From Eremophila alpestris peregrina (taxonomy: Eukaryota; Chordata; Aves; Passeriformes; Alaudidae): a DNA stretch of 64,000 bases. The notes beneath the pieces were generated by a model. The model saw nothing but the letters and a program-made list of their open reading frames with translations, did no database searches and had not been told where the DNA came from. Both the position numbers and the translations under genes were made by a program. Shown in pieces: positions 1-15,100 of the stretch. The stretch is taken from NCBI GenBank assembly GCA_009792885.1, contig WMCF01000024.1:164203-228202 (forward strand), in the 5' to 3' direction. Within the stretch, counting starts at the first letter, position 1, and each line of letters starts with the position of its first letter.

Positions 1-2996
1 AACCACAGAGGAGTTTCAGCATTATTAATTATCACCTTTAATGTTACTCACACTTTTAAACCTCAACCATATTAACACAAGAAACTTTTTACCATAAACA
101 GCAAATTTGATTAATAACTCTGTAGATACATTTCTATACACAAAAGTTCAATATGTTAGCGATTCAGTAGAATGTTTCCATGCGTTCCTAGTCTAATATT
201 TGGTAAGGGAAAAAAAGATTTGTGCTTTTGCAGAGGTTTCTCTGCACAATGCCTGTGGGATTTGCACAGCTAACTTTAATCATGCACCTTAACTTTCTGA
301 TCTGTGGGCTGCTTCTCAAGAAAACTCTGAAAAACCAAAAAGCTCAGGAAAAATAAATCCACTCAGATGTCAGACACAGATTTCAGAGAGTTTTTTTATT
401 TACTATGGTAGTGACAACAATTACCCAAATTAAAATATCTCTCTTTAATGCTGCCTGGAATATGTATAGGGAGTTTCTTTGTAACTGATCTGGCATGTGG
501 GAACTTAAAGGTGAATTGGTCATGAATACAATCGAAAACTCCTGGTTCTTCCTCTGCATCTTAGAAAGCAGAAATACTGCACACAGCAGAAGTAGTATCA
601 TGCTATTTTTTCCCATTTTAATGATTATTTTCACAACAGCAGGATGTGATTCTAGACAACACTGTCAATATTTTCAGTAACTCAGACAGATTAATACCTA
701 GCACTAGACTACAAAAAGAAAAAAAATCACTCTTCATTGAGAAATTGAACTTTCATCTGTCTTCTCTCTCTTGTCCAGTTCACATCAGTGCCTTTAACAC
801 TTAGACAGTGTACTCCTACTACAGAGCAGATTTTTTGGACACAACCATGTCAGCAACAGAGCCAGGAAGAACCTTCCTATTTTCAGAATCTACTCAGCCA
901 TGATCACTCTTCTCTCCTTAGAGCAAAAAATTAACGGTCTGCAGGGAAAGGGAGTAGGTGGGAAATGGGACTGCTGAGGAATGCAGGGAGGAACTGAGAG
1001 AACATCCAAGACAGGATTTCTGCCATTATGCTGCTCCTAAGGCCATGTAGCAGTGGCAATAAAGTTCATTCAAGCAGAACACTCAAGTTCCTCCTGCCTG
1101 AATTCTTGGAGTGAGGGACGTCTGAACAGCTACAATTCCTGTTTAAGACAGGAATGACTGAATAGACACTGAATAGAACAAAAACAAAACACAATCAAAC
1201 AATTTGAATTTTGATTGGTTTTCTTCTCTTAGATTTTTTTAAACCTGTTTAGGGTAATGATGAAGTTGACAGTACTACTATAATGTTCTGTACAAGAACA
1301 TTACCCAGAAAACATAATTAACACTAAAAAGGTGCTGAAGACCCATTTAAGATTGAATCATGCAAATCCTTTGCAGAGTAGGTGCAACTTCCCACTTAGG
1401 AGTTACATCTTGTCAAATTCGGATATTTAATACATACTGAAATTATGACTAACTTTTAACAGCAAGACTTGCAAGTTCCACTGATTTTTGAGTTGTTCAT
1501 GCCAACTCCCAAACCTGGCTATCTACTGATGTAAGCATGCCCTTCAAAAATTCCAAATACCTGAAGTATGGACTGAGTGAGCCTGGTCTAACTGATACAT
1601 GACAAAGTTAGTTTTGCTGAATACCAAAGGGGTTAGTGTTCCTTCATTAAAGTCTCTGCCAATCTCATGTCCTCAACAGAAAGAAAAGCACTGAAAAGCA
1701 GGACAGATCCCTCTGCTTCTAAAACCCACAGAGAAAACATTTGGTTTCTTCTGACCTTTCTATTGAGGATGGCAGAGCACCAGAACAAGCTGCTCAAGGA
1801 GGTCTGGAGGCATTTCAACCCCACATGGACACACTCCTGTGTCACCTTCTCTGGGTGACTCTGCCCTGGCAGGGGGCTGGACTAGATGATGTCCAGAGGT
1901 CCCTTCCAAACCCAACCATTCTGAGATTCTGTGATCTTATTTCAACAGACTCCACACCACAATGTGGAGTTTGGAAAGGCTCAGAGTGCCACATCCAGCC
2001 CCTTCCTGCATCAAAGCAGGCTGGTAATTCATAACAGAGCAGGCATGGTGCTACCAATCTGCTCACACCACAGAGCTCAGGTCAGGAGGAGTTACCAGAA
2101 CTGAGAGCTTAAAAGGAAATGTCTTGGCTGCTGGAAGGCAAAGATTCTGTGAAATAAAGAAATTCTGTCTCTCCCTCTTCCCCAAAGAAAGGCCAAGCAC
2201 TTTTCATCTTTGCCTTGCCATCACCTCCTAATGTTGAACGCTAAGCCAAACTGACATAAATACAACCCAAACTTCCTATTTAGAAATTATATTTCCAAAA
2301 TGTAGCAAAAATTATGGCTGTTCAAACTTCCTTTGTTTACCCATCACACAAAACAGACTACCACATTGTTTCTATGCTCCCCAGTGGAATTCAGCAACGT
2401 GGCTAAATGGGTAACTTAAAACTATTTGCCACAGGGAATATACCGCCAGAAAAAGAAAACACAATTACTGTGGGCATGGGTGCTAAAGAGCACCACTGAT
2501 CTCTCACATAATTCAAATGAAGCCCCAGAAGCTATGTCAGGGTCAGTCTGGCAGAGCAGTTTCAAGGACCCATTGTATGTGGCCAAATCATACAATGGAG
2601 CTTGACTTGGAGATTGCAACATGCACCCCTTCTGTAGTGCACTGTTTCTGTTCCTGACACTGTTATGAAAAGAGTGTCTAAAACATATTAATCACTTCAA
2701 GATGAATGGCAAAACATAAACTGCTGCATGCAGGCAGAGGCCTAGCTCTGACACATATGGAAAAACAACATCAAATATTTTTCCTTAGTATTGATTAATA
2801 ATCACTTTTCCCAGGCACTTAAGCTTTGCTCTCTAGGTCCAGCAGCAAAAATCTGGAGGCAGCAAAGCACACCCGGATTTTATCACAAAACACAGACCAC
2901 ACACAAGGAGAACATTGATGTTCCTAGGGCAAGGTTTTTCAGGGTGATTGTCAGAGGTGAGAGTTTGTCACACTGAGAACTTCAGTCAGAGCTCAC
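1..2996 (-). other. FBN2: FBN2 intron 6 (partial)
   Basis: Intronic sequence from the left window edge to hybrid-1 exon 6. No fibrillin exon was found on the minus strand here. It contains one plus-strand CR1 fragment (1765-1937); otherwise I see nothing of note. Confidence 0.85.
1765..1937 (+). mobile_element. CR1 LINE 3'-end fragment
   Basis: Matches the avian CR1 3' end: a degenerate GAGCACCAGAACAAGCTGCT segment, then GGCAGGGGGCTGGACTAGAT, then CCAGAGGTCCCTTCCAA, and terminal octamer-like repeats ATTCTGAGATTCTGTGAT at 1920-1937. It is 5'-truncated, as nearly all CR1 copies are. It lies antisense to FBN2 within an intron. Confidence 0.85.
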
Positions 2997-3194
2997 CTTG
3001 GCAGGCCCCAGTGCGGATATTTGGGATGAAGCCACGGCGGCAGGGCTGGGGCTGGGCAGGGCACATCTCGCAGGGGTGGCCCCAGGCGCGCCCCACGGTG
3101 GCACAGCACAGGGACTTGGTGCACACAATCCCTGTCAGCTGGCCCTGGCACATCTGCTTGTTCACCTGGGTGAAACACGGGCCTGTCCTGTAAT
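2997..3194 (-). CDS. FBN2: FBN2 coding exon 6: hybrid (TB-like) domain 1
   Basis: 198 bp with acceptor CCCCCCAG|ATTAC and donor CCAAG|GTGAGC. Begins DYRTGPCFTQVNKQMCQGQ and contains TLCC-type CTKSLCCATVGRAWGHPC and CRRGFIPNIRTGACQ. This cysteine-rich hybrid domain is intermediate between TB/8-Cys and EGF folds and is the region reported to bind fibulins and LTBPs in fibrillin-1. The next exon, which should begin the first calcium-binding EGF (DVDEC), is not present in 1-2996 and must lie left of the window. Confidence 0.96.
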
Positions 3195-6100
3195 CTGGGG
3201 GAAAAAAGGAAAGTTCACTGCATTATACACAGCACTGTACAAGTAGCTATAGAAGGAATTGGTTTTTAATCCAGTAGATACCTATATTAAGAAAACTCCA
3301 TGGAAATTTAAACTCCTTACAGAAGTTGCATGACACCTTCCACTGAAGGTAATAATTTTCATGAGGTTATTGTTCAACTTACTTCTTTCAAAAATGAAAG
3401 GCAGCTGGACACAAAACAGCTCTTGAGCATTGACAATGTCTGCAGTAAAATCCACAGTAAGCAAAAGAATTTTACAAACAAACAAACAAACAAATAAAAG
3501 AGAAGATCAGATTAAGCAAACAAGGACTGGAAATTCATTTTCTTGCTCCTAAGCTACTTCATAATGATTTATGGGAGGGAGCTACACCCCACAGCAGCCA
3601 CACATTTTTTCATTCCACATTGACCAAGATCCGTGCCAGAGAGTGTCACAGAATCATCATTCCTGCTGGAATGCCTGTTGCAAAACAGTGCTACCTACAG
3701 GGGACTAATTGGCAAACCACTGCTTCTTTTCAGAAGAAGACCATGAGACAATGTCACCAGTCCAAGCTGCATGCAGTACATTGAATAAAGCATTAAAATG
3801 TATTTCTGGTAGAATTCCTGTGAATAGTTAGTTCATTAACACTGAACCTGTATAAAGAGAATTTTCTTTATGTTCTGAGTCAACACAAACTGGGATCAAC
3901 AATTAACTGAAATTCTCTAGGAATAAATAAGAAACAGCTTGTTTCAGATCCTTTCTGATCCTTATGGAAACTCTTAAAAAGAGTGAGGGGTGAAAAAAAG
4001 AAGAAAATGCAAAGCTTTTACTCAGACTCGGTCCCATGAAAGAAGGCTGAACACTGGGGTTATGGCTGCTCCAGCTGCTGTTCCACCTTCTTTTTTTCCT
4101 ACCAAATGCAGGCTCCAATACCAATATGTGGATAACCTGCTGCCTTCCACATACTTTCATTAGGGTAGCGTTGGCATCACAACAAAGATGCAAAAGAGAC
4201 AACTCTTGCTTTCTGTAACTTGATACTTTCACCCTCAAAAAATAGGAGCTTTTACATCCTTGGAAAGCAAAAAATTGGTCTTCCCAGTGAGATGCTATAC
4301 TAAGCTTCCTGGGCTCTTAAAATGAAAGCTCAAACAGAAATAAATGTTCTGCTCCCTCTCTTTGGTAAGGGTCACTCAGGTACCAGTCAAGGAAAGGCTT
4401 TAGCAGGTTATTTATACATACTGGTAGTCAATTTCAGCTGGACTTTTCACTGTAAATAAAGTCAACCAAGTACACAAGTACAAAAATGCCTGATGATAAA
4501 AGAAGATTAAAAGATCTTAAATATTCAGTAAAGCCTGTGAACTTTAATATTTTTTGATTATCAATACAAATTGTCTTCAGAGTTACATTCTGAGCTTCCT
4601 CTGTGACCATCAAGCCACAAAAATGGCACTTCCCAGTAAAAAGAAAACCCTGTCCTTGCTCCAGAAACTCAGATAGAGTTCCGTTCTCCATGGGTGAATG
4701 CCCTCTACAGTGAAATAAAATAATGACTTACTACACATGTTCAAATTCCCAACATTTGCATTCAGCAGGTCTGACAATCATGACATCCCAGCTCACTTAG
4801 CAATTCCTGTTCAGGAAATGAGTAGTTCTGCTGGACAGTATTGTATTTTTACAGCAGCAATTCTCTGAGATACAATTTTTTGAAGGACCAATCTTTGGGC
4901 ATCATGAAGGAATCACAGTAGGAGTAGAAATTCAAACAATGTATTTCTCTGTTCAATGGCTGGTGACCCACAGGAATATCCTGGCCGGAGATATTCTGCA
5001 TTAAGAAACTTGGAATTCAACCAGAGGAAATTAAACTTGAAACTCAAACTAGAGTTGTGGATTGTATCTGAGTTCCACTACCTCCCCTTAAGACACAAAA
5101 TAATTGTGTGTAAACTCTGTCAAAACTAGGAAGGAAAAGTTCTGTTTAGATAGTGTGTTCAATGGAAATATTAAAGAATATAACCAGACACCAAAGTATA
5201 TTTTGTCAAGAGAATATGAATGAGTCAGGTACAAGAAGGAGAGACACCAATACACCTATTGCTTGTTATATCCTAGTAAATAGAAATACATGCTCTGGAA
5301 ACCACCTAGGAATGGGTGCTTACCCATGCCTTAATAAACAGAAAATGCACTTCAGGTTCTGTAACCAAGCAAGGTTTATCAGCATAAGCCTGCAGGATGG
5401 TATCTATTCAGAAATGGGCTTTATAATAATATCAGTATTTTAAAACATTACTGTAATTTAATATATTATTCATAAAAAGTGGCCCCCTTTTGAAAATATT
5501 TACTTGTTCAGTTTATCCTGCATGAAGCCCAAAGGTAAAGAGACTGATTAGTGGCTGCTCTTCTACACTACAAGGAAAATATAAGATTTTAAAATACAAA
5601 GTGAAGGCAAGCATGTTTGGGTTAATGGTAAAGTTCAGCTGTTTACACTAAGATCTGTAGTCACACAATAAATTTTACATATGGGAAGCAAATGCAATAA
5701 AAATAAATGCTATTTTGAAGATACTTTGTAGCTTTAAATGAAGCTGTGGATTTGCTTCACACAGCCAGTCAGATTATATTATTATAATGGTTGATCAGAC
5801 CTTAAAAACTCCCACTTATGAATCAATCATCTTTTCCATATGGGTTTGTTTGTCTTATTCTTAGGTGTTTCTTCATTTGTTCCTCTGCCAGCACTGCTGA
5901 TGGAATAATTTTGCCAGAAGGAACATATGCTGAACATAAGTTATAAATCATTTGTTACCCTAGGAAGGGTAATTGCTTTGGCGAAAGTGATCTGCAGCAC
6001 GTGTTATACAGTTTTGCTTCTTAACTTCAGAAAATTATATGCACAGTGACCTGAAGAATGGCAACCTTTATCAACAATTCAAATTGCTAATGCAATTAAA

Positions 6101-9100
6101 TTTAATGAGGAGTACTTTTTTCGCAGTATCAAGAAAAAGAAAATCAAACCATGGACTTCAATATTTGACTATGCTGGAACATTTCTATTCTGTCATAAAA
6201 GTGTTTATTTTGTGTTCTCAAATGGGACTTTTTTCCATTAATTCTTTTTCAAAATTCTAATTCTACCTGTAATTAAAAAAGTCGAGTTCCCAGGAGCCTG
6301 AGACAAGGAGTTGCAATGTCGAGATTTCTAGTCCTGGTTCAGTATCCACCTATTTTAGTTTTCTTCCTGTTCCTCTGGCCAAATAAATGATTTAGATGAA
6401 GGTGTAAAAAACGTGCTGCAAACAGATATGGAATGTCTGTCTGCCACATGTCCTTTGTGTCTAACACCCACTAGCTAAAACCCAGAAACATAATGTTTAA
6501 CATCCCAAATACCACCTACTGCCACTCAGGACAAAACATTAAAGTATTTTGGTACACAAGTAAGGATCCGGTTTCTAACTGAATTTTGTCACAAATCCTA
6601 CCCTTAAAAACTTCACCTCTTCCAAGGTAACATGAAAAAGTGAGGCATGAAGAAAGTGAAAAGATAACTACACATGTTGGAATGTCCATTGCAAGCTATC
6701 CGGAAGATTATTATAGTTTGAGTTTCCTTTTGTGGGAAAGCATAGACTGAAATTGTAAATGCAAGCTCCCAATACCAAAATGCTGTTCCTGTGAGAAATC
6801 CAGCAGGGGTGCAGTGCCAGTCTCCTGCACCCAGGCTGCAGAAGGGAAAAGCACATTTTCACAAATACTGTATTTCACGTCTGTGAGCACTAGGAAGATT
6901 TAGTAGGTAGGAAGAGTGAAGTATCTTTCATGAGTTCTATTAGAAAAAAACCAAAAACACAGGACCGTAACTAAATAAGGAAGCAATGCACCTGGAAACA
7001 AGCATTTTTAACTAGAAGCTACTTGGAAGATTGACATTTCTATCACTAAAAACAAAATACTGAAATTAAGCTTATTGATCAGTATGAATTACATCAGGAG
7101 TGAGTGAAGCAAGGCGTCTGAGACAGGCCTTCACAGCCCCTGTCAATTACAGCACAAGACCTAATACTTTATAAATGCATTTCACTTCCTTACAAAGCAA
7201 ATTTGCCTTTCATTAGACTTTTTACAGAACTCAGCCCCCTAAGGAGAATTTAGGAAACATTAAGGAGTAGATGAGAAAATAAGTAAGTTCAACTTCCTTC
7301 ACCTCACTTGCAGGCTCAAGTAGAGCAAACAGGTTATTAATATTATTTTTATTATTACCATTATTATCTCAAGAATCGATTTCATACATCAGCATTATTA
7401 AATGAACAACCTAATGCATGGGACCTGAATGCTGGAAAGAAGTAAATGCTGTCACCATTACCAGGAACTTCACTCACTTCTAAAAGAAAAATCAGCACAG
7501 TGGGTGAGAGCCCGAGACTGCACTCCCTGTCAGGGAACCTTCAGACTGGAGACAGTGAGTCTGCACTGGCAAAGACCTGAGATTAAATTCACCTTGCTAA
7601 AAGTAACTCCAACAGGAAACAAGATGGAGAAACAACTGTCTTTATTAAAACTCAGATAGGTAGCAAATTTCCCCATAATTTGTTTACACTCCAGACATCT
7701 GACGTTCCTTTTGACTACTTGTTGCAGAACCTGCTTGTTGATTACTGAAGAGATTTTTCAGCTGAACTCTGAATTTTCTCCTTTACAACATGAAATTTTA
7801 ATGTTTTGATAAATATAAGTGTAGTCAAGCTCCACCTTTCTGCAAGGGGAAACTCCATAGTATTCCATGGATTCCTACCATGGGACCATCAGGACTGGAA
7901 GAGCAAGGCATGCCCAGTTCTCCCACTGATCCTGGATAAATGGCAGGATTGCCCAGACCTTCCAAAGAAAGGGAGATCAGGGCTTTCCTTAAACATTTCA
8001 TGTGAGTATGAAAGGGTTGGCAATACTCACAACTGTCCTTGGGTTCAGAGCACAAATCTGAAATTTATGCATATGTAAATATTATTCTTCTTACTCAACT
8101 CCAACATCTGCAGATCATAAGTCACAGTATTGCAAAAAGCAATTTAATCATTTTAAGAGTGCATTTGTTTATTAAATACTATCTAAAATTTATCTTCCTT
8201 CAATATTTTGATCAACTTTATGTGGAGATTTTGGGGGCTTTTTCCCAGTAAATGCTTAGCTGCCAATACAGAGTACACAATAAGGGACATTTCAAGGATA
8301 AGAAGAAGGTAGATGAATTGTACTTGATATAAATAAGAAGAATTTTTTTCAAAGGTGACATCCAAAAAGTTATGGTAAAAAAGACTGCTGGCTGGAAATG
8401 AACAATGAGTCTCTTGGAGTATGAAAGGGAGTTGGCAATGCTATTAATTTCTCTTGGAAAATATAATCTGTGGGCAGTACTAGACTGAGGAGTTATTATA
8501 AACCTGAATAGTAAAATCAAGGCCTCCTTTCCTTGACTTTTTCCAAGGAACTTGTGTGTAAAGTCCTTAATTAAATATTTAATAGAAACACATTTTTCAT
8601 TAACATAAACAATGATCACAGAAGTCTTTCAAACATTAAAATTGCTGCTAACTCCAAGTTGGGACACATCCCCAGCAGATTCTGTAGTCATTACCAGAAG
8701 TGATGGCTTCTATAAAGTTTATTTTCATATGTAATAGAAAAGAAGAGCAGCTTAGTGGAAAATGGTTTTGAACACTGATGTTAAATACATCATGAAGGTT
8801 TGGATGTTTTTATACACCTGAGAGCTTTCATTTTCAGTTTGAAATTTTATTGCTGTTCTAGTGGTCTCACATGACCTTTTCTGACCAGCTCCTGTGATGC
8901 AAAACCTCCCGTCACACAAACTCCTGTGACTGACAGGGTAACCTAACAACACCCACTTGACAGCTGAAAAGGAAGTGGAGGGCAGCTGTAAATGAAAGAA
9001 GGAAAAGCCATAGGTTCAATGCAGGAATCTTGTGTGGGCTTGGTAGCTTTTAGCAAAATTCCAGGTCCCACCAGTATTTCTGTCACGTCCATTGTAAGCA

Positions 9101-12100
9101 CATTGTCATTTTCCTCTGGCTGCAACAGCAGCAGCAGCTCTTTTCCAAAAGCAACAACTCCATGGTTCACACAGACATTTTTATATAATTGGTATTATGA
9201 CAGTTTTAAGGAGACAAAGTCTTAGTGTAGTAAAAATTGCAGATTTTAAAACTCTTATTAATGAAAAAGCAATTCATTCTTACACACCCAAGCACATGGG
9301 GGGGGGGGGGGGGGGGGGGAATGGCAGAATAGCAGATAAACAACAATATTTCTGAAATAAAATGCTATTTTGTCTAATCGATCTGAACACTGAAGAGAAT
9401 GCTTCTAATACTTCAGGACACAAAACATTTTGGTAAGTACATACACACACAAAAAAAGCATAGAAACAGAGAAACATGGAAATACTTAGCTTTCGTTTCA
9501 TTTTGTTTCATTTATGGAATTCATCACCTTCCAGAATTCAAGTATTTCCTTAAAACCTTCTTGGAACAAAATGTTTCCATGTGTAACTGAAGTATTATAC
9601 ACTGACTGATAGAAAATTTCAAGCACAGAATAAAGCTGGAAAAGACTTATTCCTGAATTTTGATTCCAGCAAGATGTCCAATTTTGGTTTGGTTGGAGCC
9701 CCTTGTAAAAATTTATATTTCCTTATGATTCCACAGGGCCTGCTATTATATAAAGATGGCACCTGAGTTGGGACTGATGAAATCTCAACACTCAGCACAC
9801 AATCTGCCACACAATGAAATATTAATCATCAGTCATTTCAGCAAGTTACAGCCTGAATCACCCCTGGGCAAAGTGTACATGGAGACAAAAAAGGAAAATA
9901 ATCTCTTGTGGTTTTTTGCAAGATTCAGCAGTTTATACCAACTACCCTAATAAGATGTTTGTACATCTTTGCTTTACAATATCTAAAGCATTAAAGGAGC
10001 TCCTTCATGCTGCCTGCTGCTCCTTCTTCTGGTGTTTGTTCTTCAAAAACATCTTACTCATCAAAATTTGGATCCTGGAAAGCCAGAGAGATGCACATTA
10101 AGGTCTTAATTCTTTCACATCCCAGGAATTATGAAGCCAATATGCATGCAAAAATATGCTACCTCTCTTGACCGTAAGATGTAAACTTGAATTACATCTG
10201 TCCACAGGCTTTTGGTTCCCTGCTCCATGAAGTCAGTGCTACTCAGTTCAACCTCAAAGGAACAGAATCCCAGAATCAGTGAAGAGGAAGACTTTAATTT
10301 TAAGATAGGACACCCTTTTAAGAGTTTTGCTGAACAGTGTAAAGGGCACAGTGCAGATTCCCACACTCCATTCTCACCCTCCCACCCTGGAGGTCAGTGT
10401 CATTCCCCACAGCAAAAGCCAAGGCTTTCAGAAGACACCCATACTCATAGAATGAGGAGGGAAAATATTTCATAACCAACCTCTGTGTAAATTAGAAAGG
10501 CATGGAAAAAGGCAAAAGGCATTCTCAGTAGACCAGAAACCCTAATAAAACCACAGACATCGGAGCTGAATGCAATCTTGGTAATTATTAACCTAAGTAG
10601 GAAAAACAACTGTTTCACACATTACCCTTAGAAAAAGAAATGAAATATATGCATCTATTTAAACTGCAAGAAACATATTCTCAGATGACTGCCTAGGGTG
10701 CTGTGATAATTTCAGTTCATAATAAGCTAAAACCCAGCCTACCACTATTTATTAGATTTCTATCTGTGTAGAGGTATAAACACCGTTTCTGTTCTTCAGA
10801 TCTTTTGGGTGTGTCCAGCAAAACTAAAGGGCTTTAGAAATGTACCTCTTGGGCTTTTACAAGTTTTTCAGGGAGACATTATAAAGCTGAGTAGCTTTTA
10901 ATAACCAAAATACAGGAAAGAAGATAATTTATGTATCCTCTCAATACATAAATAATTTAAACCTGTTCATCATATAGGAAGTTGTTAGTCTGAGATGGAA
11001 TAAACAAGTGTACTTTTGGCACTCCACGATTTTGCAACCTTGGATGCAATGTGCTCGACTGGCTTCCCTGGATTACTTTTTTCAATATATATTTTATTAT
11101 AGCAACTATAGCTTTTAAGATACTGCATAATTAATGCTTATGAAGGCAGCCAAACAGAGTTTTGGGTTGTCCACACTCATCCTCCTGTCTCAACACTGAG
11201 ACAGTTTTAACAAACTCCTTTCTTATTACTCAAAACAAGTCTAAGATGAATGACTTTGAGAAAAAAGTAAGCAAAACAAAAAAAAAACCATCTTCCCATT
11301 TCTTCCTTTTCAAACTCAGTGTTTCATGAACAACTGTTCAGGTGTTATTGAATAATATCCACTTTCCCTCTTCTATTTCTTGCTCTACCCCTGAAAAATT
11401 CAAAGAAATACCCAAACCCCTCCTTTCACTCTCTCTCATATCTGATATGGAACCTCTGTGAACACAGAACATATACCCAAGGTAAAACAACAATTTCAGA
11501 CATTCACAACCATTACAGAAATAAACTTCAAAGGTTCTAAATTTCCCAGATAATCTCTCAACCCTCCTCAACACAGCACTTGTAAACTTAAGAGGAAATT
11601 AATCTAATTTGCTCAATACATTTTACAGTCACAAAACCTGAAAACTTTGGTTCTTTCATCCTTTTTCCAGTATTTCAAAACTGAGTTCTTTAGCTTATTT
11701 CTGCTTTTTCCCATTTTGCTTATAATGCCTTTATAAGCAATGTCTAACATTAGGACTTGCTGAGTTCGACAGAAAGTTTTCCTATTCACATGAATATTTT
11801 AGAGATTTTTGCATTTTTTTTGTTAAAGACACTCCCTGTGGGCAAGTGTCTCAATTTTCTCTGACCTCTAACTTTCCTACATATCCTGAAAATATATCAA
11901 GATTTTTTTTAACTGAAAATCTTACAAATTAATGAGCTTAATAAAATTAACAAGTTTTTTACTTTTCGGAAGAAATTTTTTTTTTCTGTAACTTTAACAA
12001 AACCATCATGGCCTTGCTCAGCTCTTGTATTTTCTCTCTCCCCAGGTAATTAAAAAAAGAAGATGACATTCTAATGCATCTGACAACGGGCAAAATTTTC

Positions 12101-15100
12101 ACTGATGAAGGGAAAAGACTACATGGAATTTTTTAAAGGCATTACCTTCCCTCTCATCTGCAATATGTTTTTCACTCACAGTTTTGCTTCACTACTCTGT
12201 ATTATCAGACCTGGGTTTCACTTTTCAGTGAACAATCTTTAAATGCAGAGCCTAATCTACCTAACATATAAAAAACACAGTATTTTATGCGGTCCTAGAC
12301 TTGTTCCTCCTGTAGGTAAGAGGAAAAAAAACAACTTTCAAGTGCAGATTTCAAAAAATAGACATATGAAGAAAATGTATATGTTGGCTGTAAGTGTAAG
12401 GTGAAACAGTTCTGGTAGCTTGCTCTTTCTTTATTTTCACAGTTCAGGGCAGCACAGCTACAGAGCTTCCCTTTAAATTATTTAAACCAATGAAACATTC
12501 CCTGTGTCTGAGCTGCACTCTGGTGAAAACTCTCAAGCCCTTGGAAGAGGTCATTCAAGTCCATATTTTCATTTTACTTTTGTAGACCTACTATAAAGGC
12601 ATAAAACCTCTGCTTTTAATTCTTATACAAAGTGCAACAACCCCGCTTCTATGACACTTTGGCACTTGCCTGTCCTATGCTTGGACAAACTGAGAAGTTT
12701 TGAAGATTTCAAGTGCTTCAAAAGCAGCAAAGCTGCTGCATTGAAGGGTTTTTACCTTTTTCTTTTGCTGGTACCAAAGAGTCATTCAAATACTTGGGTG
12801 TAATTAAAAACTAAAAGAAGGGAGTCAGAGAAAGACACTAACTGGGATCACAATACTTTCTTAGGTATTGACATCTGAGAGCAGGAAAGCAGCTTCTTGA
12901 CTCTGCTCTGCTGTAATCCATCAAGGGATGATGTGGGCCAGTATCTACAGGTCAGAACCTGCAGCAGGAGAAGGAGCCTGGTGAGCAGGGACTGCACTTA
13001 AATGTGTGTGTTATTAACACCTCACAACACCTCAAGCCTCAAAAAAAATCCCCAAAATATCTAACAGGTTCTTCCAACACAGATAATCTGATCTACTGCC
13101 CTGAATCAGGTACTTACCTGTCAGATAAAGCTCTGTCTCTTACTGCTGCAGTTATTTGCAATTTGTTATCTCCTACTATCTGAGGCATGCTTTTTAAGTA
13201 CAAACTGAAGCTTCTTTTGTTAAAAAAAACCAAACGTGACCATTGTGGGATTTTGCTTGCAATTAGCTTTCAACTAAGTGTTGAAAAAGCTGACAAAAAT
13301 GCTTTCTAACAAAAAATTAAAGAGATAAAAGTAGATTAAAATGGTGAAAGTTGCAAATCTTAAGAAGATTCATATTCTCTAGTTTTAAACAACTGCTGAC
13401 TTATTTTTAGCTAATTTTATTGAATGGAACCTTATTTATTTTAGTTTAATTAGACTTCAAGTTGATGATTTAGCACTTACATTTCCCTCAGTGACCATGA
13501 ACATCCCCTGTGAACTGGGCCATGTAGTTTTAAACATGCTATAGTAAACTAATTACTTTTTCCTTCGCTGAACAGGCCTTGCACAAGTCCTTTATGAACC
13601 TCCTGAAAATAAGCCAAGGCCTTGTGCTCCACTTCCCAGAGGCTAAAACTGGACTGAAGATGAATTAAACTGATGCTTAGCAGGGTCAGTCTTTCATTTA
13701 CTGTACACTGTAAGAAAAGAAGCAGGAAGACCATAAAATAAAAAAAACTCTTTTCTGGCTCAGGATGATAGCAGCCATTAATAAAGGAAAAAAAACCCAA
13801 ACAACTCCACAGCAAAATTTAAAAGCAATCTTTCCAAGACTCCCACAAAAGGAGAAGAGCTTGCAGACCAAAAAACTATTTTTGCTGTTAAGCACCTCAT
13901 GCCAGCATCAACAGATAGCAAAAGCTGTGTGAAGTTAAGAGGTCTTCTAAATACCTGTCAGAATAAGTAGTTTCTTAAGGAATTGCTTTTTCTGTTGCTT
14001 CATTTAGACCTCATCACTGTCACTTAAGCACACACAAGCATCTTCAGCAACACTACAAACTAAATATATACTGTATTTCTGTTTATAATAAATTATATTT
14101 GAGAAGTATTGACTCCTATGCAAATCTGTGTCAGTTTGCTATGCTAGCTTATTTTAATCATATGTATTTCCCCCAATATCTTTATAATCTCTGTGCCTAT
14201 CAGCTGCTTCACCATATGTCCACTTCAGTTCTGCATTACTCTTTACTCTCTTGCCTCAGCTACTACACACTAACAACATTTTAACTGAGGATGCTTTTTG
14301 CTTCATCCTGTTTGTTTCTCTGTGCTGTTGGCAAGCTTTTCCATCCACTGCCCATCTTGAAGAAAAACTTTTTATCTCATGTTATATTCATAGAATTTTA
14401 GTCTCCCAGAATGGTTTGGTTTGGAAGAGACCTTAAAGCTCAGGTCGTTCTACCCCCTTCCATGGCAGGGACACCTTCCACTGTCCCAGGCTGCTCCAAG
14501 CCCCAATGTCCAGCCTGGCCTTGGACACTGCCAGGGATCCAGGAGCAGCCACAGCTTCTCTGGGCACCCTGTGCCAGGGCCTCCCCACCCTCCCAGGGAA
14601 AAAATTCCTTCCCAATATCCCATCCATCCCTGCCCTCTGGCAGCGGGAAGCCATTCCCCTGGACCTAATCCTACCTGCCCTTGTAAAAAATCCCTCTCCC
14701 GATCTGCCACCTTCAGCTATTGGAAAGCTGCTATTCAATGCTGTATTTCCTCTTCAAACTGCTCTTCCCTCTTCGTACGGATGCTCTTCCCAAGCAACAC
14801 ATTTCTGCTCATTCCAAACCCTTTTACTTCCCATTATGAGCCATTTAATACAGAGTAAACAAGAACAGTTCATCCTCCCTCTGCATGGGATAATGGCAAA
14901 CTTACATCAGTGACAAGATTTTCCTTTTTCACTTCCCTTTATCCCATGATAATGAAGGAAAAGAGCTGTGCTTTCCCACAACTTCGTATCTCTAAATACT
15001 GTCAATTTTAAAAACTGCACAGACCTTGAGCAGTGATACAACTATCACTTAGAATGTTGAGAAACCAAAGGAATTGGTCATGCTAGAAAAAAATGTATGT

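Noticed and set aside
383..634. Minus-strand 83-codon frame starting with a signal-like hydrophobic stretch
   Set aside because: Lies in an FBN2 intron, has no recognisable domain and no splice or promoter context; likely chance.
8218..8619. Minus-strand 133-codon open frame
   Set aside because: AT-rich intronic DNA, Ile/Leu/Phe/Lys-rich low-information protein, no domain; expected by chance in a 15-kb intron.
14411..14913. Several overlapping frames of 85-145 codons
   Set aside because: They run through the CR1 copy at 14389-14715 and its flank; GC-rich repeat, not a gene.
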